Shown here: one piece after another, positions 1 to 4,583 of the stretch
How the letters are laid out: each line of letters starts with the position of its first letter
Position numbering within the stretch: the stretch's first letter is position 1
NCBI GenBank assembly: GCA_903921965.1
Contig: CAIXSE010000409.1
Location: forward strand, 1-5,932
Direction: 5' to 3'
Length of the DNA stretch: 5,932 nt
Origin: an uncultured Thermoleophilia bacterium
Lineage (GTDB): Bacteria > Actinomycetota > Thermoleophilia > UBA2241
Translations under genes and position numbers: made by a program
The notes under the pieces: generated by a model
The model's database searches: none
Told to the model about the DNA's origin: nothing
The model's input: only the letters and a program-made list of their open reading frames with translations

Positions 1-1194
1 CGCGCTCCAGGCGTCGTAGTCGGCGGGCTGCCAGCCGAGGCGGCGGAAGACGACGACCGAGAGGGACGGCTCGAGGACGAGCTCGAGCGCCGGCGAGGCG
101 GCGATGCGCTCCGCCGCGTACCCGGCGACGTCGAGGCAGTGGTCGATGGCCTGCACGTAGGCGTCGGTGCCGTAGGCCAGGACCGACGCCCACAGGGGCA
201 GGCCGCGTGCCCGGCGGGTGAGGTGCAGGGCGAGGTCCGAGGGATTGCCGGCCTCCTCGTCGGCGATGGCGTCGAGGTAGTCGGCCTGCTGCGTGAGCGC
301 CCGCCGCGCTCTGCGCTCGTCGCGGTACACGACGGCCGCGCAATCGAACGGCAGGAACAGCCACTTGTGCGGGTTCACGATGAACGAGTCGGCGCGCTCG
401 ATGCCCGTGAAGAGCCCGCGCGTGCGCGGCGAGAGCAGCGCGGCGCCGCCGTAGGCGCCGTCGACGTGCAGCCAGATACCGCGCTCGCCGCACACCTCGG
501 CGGCGGCGGCGAGGTCGTCCACGGCGCCGTTGTTGGTGGCGCCGGCCGTGGCCACGACGGCGATGACGTCGTCCGGGTCGTGTCCCTCGAGCGCCCGGCG
601 CAGCACGCGGCCGTCGAGGCGGCCGTGGCCGTCGGCCGGCTCGGCCGCCACGAGGTCGCAGCCGAGCACGCGCGCGGCGGCCGCCAGAGAGGAGTGCGCG
701 GAGGCGCCGGTCACGAGCACCTGGCGGCGCGGAGACGCGTACCGCGCGCCGCGCGCCGCCACCAGCGCGCTGAGGCTGCCCATCGAGCCGCCGCCGACGA
801 AGGTGCCGCCGGCCCCGGCGGGGAACCCGGCGGCGTCCGCCAGCCAGCGGATGACGGCGTCCTCGGCGTCCACGGCGGCCGCCCCCTCGAGGCGGCTGCC
901 GCCGAAGACCATCGCCGCGGAGAGCGCCATGTCGGCCAGCGCCGCGGCCACCGTCGGCGTGCCGGGGATGAAGGCGAGGAAACGCGGGTGGTCGGGCGGG
1001 ATCGCCGTGGGGACGACGCTGTGGAGCAGAGTGTCGAGCGCCGCCTCCGTGCCGATCCCCTCCTCGCGGATGGGCGGCAGCGCGACGTCCGGGTCGGCCG
1101 CCGGCAGCGTGCCGCGCCGGTCGGCGAGCCGCGCCAGCACCCAGTCGAGCAGCTCGTGGGCGGCGGCGATGTCCTGCGGGGTGGGCTCGTGCAT
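1..1194 (-). CDS. Group II PLP-dependent decarboxylase (aromatic amino acid decarboxylase type), C-terminus cut by window edge
   Basis: Likely a cytoplasmic pyridoxal-phosphate enzyme that removes the carboxyl group of an amino acid to give an amine; the family includes aromatic-L-amino-acid, tyrosine, tryptophan and histidine decarboxylases. My minus-strand translation shows 398 residues without a stop. Family landmarks appear in order: HPRFLAFIPGTP (about 69-80), the PLP-stacking histidine in SAHSS (H167), the cofactor-binding aspartate in HVDGAYGG (D245) and the Schiff-base lysine in NPHKWLF (K277). The family usually has about 470-480 residues, so roughly 75 C-terminal residues lie outside the window. 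Start: ATG at 1194 is used here; an in-frame GTG two codons upstream (1200) is a real alternative because it lies 6 nt after a TAGGAT -10-like hexamer, and an in-frame TAG at 1211-1213 blocks anything longer. No Shine-Dalgarno sits at a good distance from the ATG. The family call is firm; the substrate cannot be read from the sequence. Confidence 0.93.
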   Translation of the reverse strand, partial: MHEPTPQDIAAAHELLDWVLARLADRRGTLPAADPDVALPPIREEGIGTEAALDTLLHSVVPTAIPPDHPRFLAFIPGTPTVAAALADMALSAAMVFGGSRLEGAAAVDAEDAVIRWLADAAGFPAGAGGTFVGGGSMGSLSALVAARGARYASPRRQVLVTGASAHSSLAAAARVLGCDLVAAEPADGHGRLDGRVLRRALEGHDPDDVIAVVATAGATNNGAVDDLAAAAEVCGERGIWLHVDGAYGGAALLSPRTRGLFTGIERADSFIVNPHKWLFLPFDCAAVVYRDERRARRALTQQADYLDAIADEEAGNPSDLALHLTRRARGLPLWASVLAYGTDAYVQAIDHCLDVAGYAAERIAASPALELVLEPSLSVVVFRRLGWQPADYDAWSA

Positions 1195-1206
1195 GTCCAC
1201 ACCCGC

Positions 1207-1212
1207 ATCCTA
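1207..1212 (-). promoter_or_regulatory. Candidate -10 box (TAGGAT) of the decarboxylase gene
   Basis: On the minus strand TAGGAT lies 6 nt before the GTG at 1200 and 12 nt before the ATG at 1194. TAnnnT is the usual actinobacterial -10 pattern. With this spacing transcription would begin at or next to the GTG, giving a leaderless mRNA, or a leader of about 6 nt if the ATG is used. No recognisable -35 box was found. The same AGGA could instead act as a ribosome site for the GTG (7 nt spacing). Confidence 0.45.
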
Positions 1213-1240
1213 TAGCGAGGTCCCGCCGCGTGAGACCGGC

Positions 1241-1288
1241 GCCCGGCCGCCCGCAGAGGGGGCGCGTCCGGAACGGCGGCGGCCGGGC
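1241..1288. repeat. 11-bp inverted repeat in the decarboxylase/rpiA-relic spacer
   Basis: Arms GCCCGGCCGCC (1241-1251) and its exact reverse complement (1278-1288) enclose a 26-nt loop that itself contains TCCGGA. The repeat lies between the decarboxylase promoter region and the rpiA relic, so it could be a leftover leader hairpin of rpiA, an operator, or a terminator for transcription entering from the right. No T-run follows on either strand. In DNA this GC-rich an 11-bp repeat can also arise by chance. Confidence 0.4.
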
Positions 1289-1299
1289 ACGTTGAAGTC

Positions 1300-1398
1300 A
1301 TGACACGCGACGAGCAGAAGCGCGCCGCCGCAGAAGCCGCGCTCGAGCACGTGCCCGCGTGAGCCAGGATCGGCGTGGGCACCGGCAGCACGCAGACG
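1300..1398 (+). pseudogene. rpiA: rpiA relic: N-terminal fragment of ribose-5-phosphate isomerase A with an in-frame stop
   Basis: Reading from ATG at 1300 gives MTRDEQKRAAAEAALEHVPA, a TGA stop (1360-1362), then in the same frame ARIGVGTGSTQT. From memory, E. coli RpiA begins [20 protein letters not shown], then G, then TIVGVGTGST. The relic is colinear without a gap: both place GVGTGST, the sugar-phosphate-binding loop, at residues 25-31, and the relic's stop falls on conserved Gly21. About 17 of 31 positions match. The simplest explanation is a GGA-to-TGA change. Similarity ends near 1396, where a perfect hairpin begins, so the remaining ~190 codons of a normal ~220-residue RpiA are gone. 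RpiA interconverts ribose-5-phosphate and ribulose-5-phosphate in the pentose phosphate pathway; this fragment cannot encode an active enzyme. No clear Shine-Dalgarno precedes the ATG. A functional rpiA or rpiB is presumably elsewhere in the genome. Confidence 0.8.
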
Positions 1399-1437
1399 GC
1401 AGAGGCCCGCCGCCCCACCGGGGCGGCGGGCCTCTGC
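1399..1437 (-). terminator. Perfect 18-bp hairpin, probable terminator of the small membrane protein gene
   Basis: Arm GCAGAGGCCCGCCGCCCC (1399-1416) and its exact reverse complement (1420-1437) enclose a 3-nt ACC loop. The hairpin begins 27 nt beyond the stop codon of the minus-strand gene ending at 1465. No T-run follows on either strand, as is common for high-GC terminators, and the symmetry would let it work in both directions. It also abuts the truncated end of the rpiA relic, so it may mark the deletion junction. Confidence 0.75.
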
Positions 1438-1464
1438 GTCACGTCCGGTCCGGTGCTGCGCTCG

Positions 1465-1647
1465 TCAGACCGCCGCCCTGTCGGTCGGCGGGAGCACGAG
1501 CAGGATGATGATCGTGATGAGCGGCAGGAAGATCGCCAGGATCACCCACAGGAAGGGACTGCGGCCCTTCCGCACGGCGAGCATGAACGTGAGATAGAGG
1601 AAGAGCATCCAGAAGAAGACCATGATGAGCCAGTAGAACCAGGCCAC
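1465..1647 (-). CDS. Small two-helix membrane protein of unknown function (60 aa)
   Basis: Start chosen at GTG 1647-1645 because GGGGAGG, a strong Shine-Dalgarno, lies 5 nt upstream. An in-frame ATG at 1710 would add 21 polar residues reading through that ribosome site, so it is less likely. The protein begins (M)AWFYWLIMVFFWMLFLYLTF, one transmembrane helix (about 2-24), followed by a short basic loop AVRKGRSP (24-31) and a second helix FLWVILAIFLPLITIIILLVL (about 32-52), ending PPTDRAAV. By the positive-inside rule the basic loop should be cytoplasmic and both termini outside. The pattern of a helix, a basic GRSP loop, then W and a hydrophobic run ending in PP resembles small uncharacterised membrane proteins found in many bacteria, and loosely the PLDc_N membrane segment, but I assign no function. 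It lies 84 bp after the beta-propeller gene on the same strand and has its own weak promoter candidate. Confidence 0.8.
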   Translation of the reverse strand: MAWFYWLIMVFFWMLFLYLTFMLAVRKGRSPFLWVILAIFLPLITIIILLVLPPTDRAAV

Positions 1648-1652
1648 GGGAA

Positions 1653-1659
1653 CCTCCCC
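1653..1659 (-). promoter_or_regulatory. Strong Shine-Dalgarno that fixes the GTG start of the small membrane protein
   Basis: The minus-strand sequence GGGGAGG ends 5 nt before GTG 1647. It is the clearest ribosome-binding site in the window, and its position argues against the longer in-frame ATG start at 1710. Confidence 0.75.
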
Positions 1660-1693
1660 GGTCGACGACGACGTGGCTTCGCATTCTGGGGCA

Positions 1694-1721
1694 GTGTTAC
1701 CCACAGGCAACCCGGCTGCAA
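1694..1721 (-). promoter_or_regulatory. Weak candidate promoter for the small membrane protein gene
   Basis: On the minus strand TTGCAG (1721-1716) and TAACAC (1699-1694) are separated by 16 nt and would give a leader of about 40 nt that holds the GGGGAGG ribosome site. Both boxes match consensus only partly. Read-through from the beta-propeller gene, which ends at 1732, is an equally good explanation for expression. Confidence 0.3.
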
Positions 1722-1731
1722 CGCAATCGGC

Positions 1732-3066
1732 CTACTTCTGCGCGAACACCATGATGCTGCCGACGTAGCAGCACACCCACACGCTCTTCGTGGGCGTGTC
1801 GTACGTGATGCCGATCGGCAGGGCGTTGGTCCCCACGCTGTCGATGACCTTCATGTCCTTCGTGCGGACCTGGCTCATCGTGCTCGAGTCGTAGTTGACG
1901 ACGAACAACGACCTGCCGTCGGTCGCCATCGCCATGCTCCGTGGCTGCTGGCCGGTGTAGACCTTGTCCACCACGCGATCGGACTTCGTGCTGATCTTGG
2001 CCACGTGGCCCTCGCCGTTCAGCGTCGCGTACAGGTACTTGCCGTCGGGGCTCATGACCAGGTGCCGCGGGCCCGATCCCACGCCGCGGATCCAGCCGAC
2101 GGAGAAGTCCTCCAGGTCGACCTTCGCGATGTCGTAGCTGCCCATGACGGCGACGTAGGCGGTCTTCGAATCCGGCGAGACGGCGATGCCGCGCGGGTAC
2201 GGGCCGAGGTACACGCTCTTCACCGGCTTGCTCGTGTGCACGTCGATCACGCTGAGCGTGTAGGAGGTCCAGTTGGTCACGAGCAGGTACTTCTGGTCGG
2301 GGGTGACGGCCACGTACTTGGGCACCGAGCCGACCCTGATGGCCTTGTCGATCTTCAGGCCGTCCAGCTTCACGCGGTAGACGTAGCTCTTGTCGTAGCC
2401 GGAGCTGGGACCTCCGACGTCGTGCCCCTCGCGGTAGAAGCCGGGGCCGTACATCGAGTAGTTGGAGACGAACATGAAGCGGTGGTCGGGCGTCTCGGCG
2501 GCCTCCACCGGGGCGCCCTGCACGGTGCCCTTCTTCTTCGAGCCGATGAGGGACAGCGGCACCCGGTCGGGGATCGTCTTCACCAGCTTGAGCGTCTTCG
2601 TGTCGTACACCGTGATGCTGTGGCGGTACATCATGTTCTGCGCGAACACCAGGCCGGTGCCGGTGGAGACGACCGACTTGGGCGAGATCTCGGTGCTGGT
2701 GATGACCTTGCGGAGCTTGAGCTTCAGCTTGTCGGAGGGCGGCCCGGTCCAGGCGGCCGCGGCCTCGGCGCTCGTGGTGGGCGTCGGCCGCGGCGAGGCG
2801 GACTGGCCGGAGGAGCCGGACGACCCGGACGAGCCGGAGGAGCCGGAGGAGCTCTGGGACGCCCCGCCCTGCGCGGCGGAGCCGCCCGCGGTCGCGCTGT
2901 CGCCGCCGCCCCGCGTGAGGGCGTAGACGGCGCCGGCGACGGCGGCGATCGCCAGCAGGACGACGAGCAGCGCGACCAGCCGGCGCCGCCGGTACCGGCG
3001 CGCGCGGTACTGCCGCGTCCTGCGGTAGTCGCGGCGGGTCATGGTGCCGTCTGGTCGGGTCGTCAT
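1732..3066 (-). CDS. Membrane-anchored extracytoplasmic YVTN/YncE-like beta-propeller protein (444 aa)
   Basis: The N-terminus is short and extremely arginine-rich (about residues 11-29), followed by one transmembrane helix (about 30-50, LVALLVVLLAIAAVAGAVYA) with no lipobox, so it is a type II-like anchor with the Arg tail inside. A low-complexity Gly/Ser/Ala linker with SSG repeats (about 52-107) leads to a propeller domain (about 110-444). The blades show the spaced pattern typical of YVTN/YncE proteins: VAVTPDQKYLLVTN, IAVSPDSKTAYVAV, LVMSPDGKYLYATL and MAMATDGRSLFVVN, each followed by a strand ending in an ID/VD-like turn. Such proteins usually act outside the membrane in binding or scaffolding; ligand and partners are unknown and no catalytic site is evident. 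The only two cysteines are adjacent (C432-C433) in the last blade. Start: ATG 3066 lies 8 nt after an extended -10 sequence and lacks a Shine-Dalgarno. ATG 3042 is an alternative and a longer ATG at 3084 is unlikely. Confidence 0.9.
   Translation of the reverse strand: MTTRPDGTMTRRDYRRTRQYRARRYRRRRLVALLVVLLAIAAVAGAVYALTRGGGDSATAGGSAAQGGASQSSSGSSGSSGSSGSSGQSASPRPTPTTSAEAAAAWTGPPSDKLKLKLRKVITSTEISPKSVVSTGTGLVFAQNMMYRHSITVYDTKTLKLVKTIPDRVPLSLIGSKKKGTVQGAPVEAAETPDHRFMFVSNYSMYGPGFYREGHDVGGPSSGYDKSYVYRVKLDGLKIDKAIRVGSVPKYVAVTPDQKYLLVTNWTSYTLSVIDVHTSKPVKSVYLGPYPRGIAVSPDSKTAYVAVMGSYDIAKVDLEDFSVGWIRGVGSGPRHLVMSPDGKYLYATLNGEGHVAKISTKSDRVVDKVYTGQQPRSMAMATDGRSLFVVNYDSSTMSQVRTKDMKVIDSVGTNALPIGITYDTPTKSVWVCCYVGSIMVFAQK
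2806..2850 (-). repeat. Five 9-bp tandem units encoding the SSG linker of the beta-propeller protein
   Basis: On the plus strand the units are GCCGGAGGA, GCCGGACGA, CCCGGACGA, GCCGGAGGA and GCCGGAGGA, read on the minus strand as Ser-Ser-Gly triplets. The frame is kept in units of three codons, so gain or loss of units by slippage would change linker length without a frameshift. Confidence 0.85.
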
Positions 3067-3074
3067 GGGGCTCG

Positions 3075-3083
3075 AGTGTAGCA
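3075..3083 (-). promoter_or_regulatory. Candidate extended -10 promoter (TGC-TACACT) of the beta-propeller gene, leaderless layout
   Basis: The minus strand reads TGCTACACT, a TGn extended -10 plus a TAnnnT hexamer, with 8 nt between the hexamer and ATG 3066. Transcription would start at or within about a base of the ATG. No Shine-Dalgarno precedes this ATG and no -35 consensus was found, which fits an extended -10 promoter. Confidence 0.55.
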
Positions 3084-3105
3084 CCGGGCGTACGACGGCG
3101 CCCGG
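3084..3105. repeat. 7-bp inverted repeat just upstream of the beta-propeller -10 box
   Basis: CCGGGCG (3084-3090) and CGCCCGG (3099-3105) flank an 8-nt spacer TACGACGG. The repeat covers the spacer and the -35 position of the predicted promoter, where a repressor or activator could bind. It is short and GC-only, so chance is possible. Confidence 0.3.
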
Positions 3106-3113
3106 AGGCGGGG

Positions 3114-3143
3114 CCCGCGGTGGGCGCCGGACGGCACCGCGGG
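3114..3143 (-). terminator. 9-bp hairpin after the MalY/PatB gene, possible terminator
   Basis: CCCGCGGTG (3114-3122) and CACCGCGGG (3135-3143) pair perfectly around a 12-nt loop, 19 nt beyond the stop codon of the gene ending at 3163. There is no T-run, so termination here may be weak or factor-dependent. The position between a stop codon and the next promoter supports the call. Confidence 0.5.
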
Positions 3144-3162
3144 AGGAGAGGCGCGCCGGGCG

Positions 3163-4365
3163 TCAGCCGAGGGCGCGGTGCAGGCGGCGCAGCGCCTCCT
3201 GCAGGGTGCTTCGGGGGCAGCCGAAGTTGAGGCGCAGGAAGCCCGGGTCGCCGAAGTCGGCTCCGGGTGAGAGCGCCAGGCCGGCGTCCAGGCAGGCCTG
3301 CATGGCGGTCCGGCCGCCGGGGCCCCTGCCCTCCGCGCCGCGCACGTCGAGCCAGGCCAGATAGGTGGCCTCGGCGTGCGACACGCGTACGTCCGGGAGC
3401 CGCCCGGCGACCGTGCGCTCGACGAGGTCGCGGTTGCCGCGCAGGTAGTCCAGCAGGTCCGCCAGCCACGCGCCGCCGCCCCGGTAGGCGGCCTCGGCGG
3501 CGTCGATGGCGAAGCAGCCGGGGAACGGCAGGAGGCTTTCGTCCGGCCGCGGGAAGCGCTCGCGCAGCTCCCGGTCGGCGATGACGGCGAAGGCGAAGTT
3601 CAGGCCGGGCAGGTTGAACGTCTTGCTCGGCGACATGAGGGTGACGATGCGGGCGGGCGGGAGCGTGTCCGCGCCGCCGCCCGGTTCTGCCGCCGTGCCC
3701 CCTCGCGCCGCGTCCGCCGCGGCCACCGCCGCCGGCACGTGGTCCAGCGGGTCGAGGATGAGGTCGCAGTGGATCTCGTCCGAGACGAGCACGAGGTCGT
3801 GGCGGCGGCAGAAGTGCACCACCGCCGCTACCTCGTCCCGGCGCCAGACGCGGCCGAGCGGGTTGTGCGGGTGGCTGAAGAGGAACACCCGCGTGTCGGC
3901 CGTGACGGCCGCCTCCATGGCCTCCAGCGGCAGCCGCCACCCGCCGCCGGCCGTTTCGTCGACCGGCACGGCGACGAGCCGGCGGCCCTGGTTGCCGGGG
4001 GCGTGCAGGAACGGCGGGTACACGGGCGTGAGGGTCATGACGGCCTCGCCCGGCCCGGCGTACGCCGCGCAGGCGGCGTTGAGGCCGGGCACCACGCTCG
4101 GCAGCCAGCAGAGCCACTCGCCCTCGATGCGCCAGCCGTACCGGGAGGCGAGGTGGCCGGCGATGGCCTCCACGAGCGACGGCGGCACCAGCGAGTAGCC
4201 GAACACGCCGTGCTCGGCGCGGGCGCGGAGGGCCGCGACCACGGCCGGCGGCGCGGCGAAGTCCATGTCGGCCACCCAGAGGGGCAGCACGCCCGCCGGG
4301 TACCTGTCCCACTTGAAGCTGGCCGTGCCGGTGCGGTCGACCGGGGTGTCGAAGTCGTGCGGCAT
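3163..4365 (-). CDS. MalY/PatB-type fold-type I PLP enzyme (cystathionine beta-lyase / C-S lyase, aminotransferase family)
   Basis: The 400-residue product aligns by eye along its length with E. coli MalY (390 aa). It opens with FDTPVDRTGTASFKWDRY and LPLWVADMDFAAPP, and continues with EHGVFGYS, the cofactor-site asparagine in HPHNPLGRVW (N168), the aspartate pairing with the pyridine nitrogen in SDEIHCD (D196), the Schiff-base lysine in SPSKTFNLPG (K248) and the carboxylate-binding arginine in LRLNFGCPRS (R378). Family members cleave the C-S bond of cystathionine, cysteine or related thioethers to a thiol, pyruvate and ammonia, and some act as aminotransferases; the substrate here is not determined. 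An Ala/Gly-rich insert (about 210-235, just before the lysine strand) is longer than in MalY. Start: ATG 4365 gives the family's normal N-terminus and lies 7 nt after a TAGGTT extended -10 box. An upstream in-frame ATG at 4461 would add 32 non-conserved residues reading back through the promoter. Probably a single-gene transcript, divergent from the radical SAM gene. Confidence 0.93.
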   Translation of the reverse strand: MPHDFDTPVDRTGTASFKWDRYPAGVLPLWVADMDFAAPPAVVAALRARAEHGVFGYSLVPPSLVEAIAGHLASRYGWRIEGEWLCWLPSVVPGLNAACAAYAGPGEAVMTLTPVYPPFLHAPGNQGRRLVAVPVDETAGGGWRLPLEAMEAAVTADTRVFLFSHPHNPLGRVWRRDEVAAVVHFCRRHDLVLVSDEIHCDLILDPLDHVPAAVAAADAARGGTAAEPGGGADTLPPARIVTLMSPSKTFNLPGLNFAFAVIADRELRERFPRPDESLLPFPGCFAIDAAEAAYRGGGAWLADLLDYLRGNRDLVERTVAGRLPDVRVSHAEATYLAWLDVRGAEGRGPGGRTAMQACLDAGLALSPGADFGDPGFLRLNFGCPRSTLQEALRRLHRALG

Positions 4366-4372
4366 CGTGCCC

Positions 4373-4381
4373 AACCTATCA
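4373..4381 (-). promoter_or_regulatory. Candidate extended -10 promoter (TGA-TAGGTT) of the MalY/PatB gene, leaderless layout
   Basis: The minus strand reads TGATAGGTT, a TGn element plus a TAnnnT hexamer, 7 nt before ATG 4365. That is the spacing expected when the first transcribed base is the A of the start codon. No Shine-Dalgarno precedes this ATG and no -35 match was seen. Confidence 0.55.
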
Positions 4382-4453
4382 GACCGGTCCCGTCCGCTGC
4401 CGCCCCACGGCCCCGCCGCCGCAGGGCCGGGCCGCGCTGGCCTGGAGCCCGCC

Positions 4454-4465
4454 TGACGCACGTCA
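4454..4465. promoter_or_regulatory. Palindrome TGACGCACGTCA in the divergent intergenic region, candidate operator
   Basis: Arms TGACG and CGTCA surround a 2-nt centre, about 24 bp upstream of the predicted -10 box of the radical SAM gene and about 73 bp upstream of the MalY/PatB -10. It is the least GC-biased symmetrical element in this spacer. A transcription factor site serving one or both genes is possible; no regulator gene is visible in the window. Confidence 0.3.
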
Positions 4466-4488
4466 AGGCGGCGCCCGTTTCCGTCCTG

Positions 4489-4494
4489 TATCCT
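4489..4494 (+). promoter_or_regulatory. Candidate -10 box (TATCCT) of the radical SAM gene
   Basis: TATCCT fits TAnnnT and lies in the most AT-containing part of the spacer. A start of transcription near 4501 would give a leader of about 83 nt. No TTGACA-like -35 box is present at 16-18 nt. Unlike the minus-strand genes, this gene would therefore have a structured leader and a Shine-Dalgarno. Confidence 0.4.
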
Positions 4495-4512
4495 TCGGGG
4501 AAGACCTCACCC

Positions 4513-4547
4513 GGGCGCGGCCTGCCGCGCGCCGCCGCGCCGCGCCC
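4513..4547 (+). repeat. 9-bp inverted repeat (hairpin) in the radical SAM leader
   Basis: GGGCGCGGC (4513-4521) and GCCGCGCCC (4539-4547) pair perfectly around a 17-nt GC-rich loop. Together with the start-proximal hairpin it makes the predicted leader strongly folded. It does not match a riboswitch that I recognise: no cobalamin-riboswitch B12-box or SAM-riboswitch core was seen. Confidence 0.4.
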
Positions 4548-4557
4548 CAGTCCGTGC

Positions 4558-4582
4558 GGCGTCACCCGCCACGAAGGACGCC
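4558..4582 (+). promoter_or_regulatory. Ribosome site of the radical SAM gene inside a small hairpin
   Basis: GAAGGA (4573-4578) lies 5 nt before ATG 4584 and fixes the start. GGCGTC (4558-4563) is the exact reverse complement of GACGCC (4577-4582), forming a 6-bp stem with a 13-nt loop. The last two bases of the Shine-Dalgarno would be paired and the rest displayed in the loop, so the fold could modulate initiation. The ribosome site is well supported; a regulatory role for the hairpin is inference. Confidence 0.5.
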
Positions 4583-4583
4583 C

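Noticed and set aside
139..1303. Long plus-strand open frames over the decarboxylase region
   Set aside because: They are antisense to a gene with intact family motifs, and their products are low-complexity Arg/Gly/Ala/Val sequence expected from GC-rich DNA.
1300..1398. TGA at 1360 as a selenocysteine or read-through codon in a working rpiA
   Set aside because: Even if read through, the RpiA sequence ends about 12 codons later and the rest of the enzyme is absent.
1439..1684. Alternative 81-codon minus-strand frame over the small membrane protein
   Set aside because: Its product has no transmembrane pattern, while the overlapping frame has a strong ribosome site and two clean hydrophobic helices.
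1375..3081. 568-codon plus-strand open frame, in frame with the rpiA relic
   Set aside because: After the GVGTGST segment it reads through the terminator hairpin and antisense through the membrane protein and propeller genes, with His/Asp/Arg/Val-rich sequence and no family pattern. It is not a functional extension of rpiA.
1697..4312. 871-codon minus-strand open frame
   Set aside because: It is shifted relative to both the propeller and MalY/PatB genes and is composed of Arg/Pro/Gly-rich sequence; the real frames carry clear motifs.
4366..4461. Upstream ATG extension of the MalY/PatB gene
   Set aside because: It would add 32 Arg/Pro/Gly/Ala residues absent from the family and would read through the TGATAGGTT promoter element.
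4495..4583. Cobalamin or SAM riboswitch before the radical SAM gene
   Set aside because: The leader is too short for a cobalamin riboswitch, and I saw no conserved core of either class, only GC-rich hairpins.
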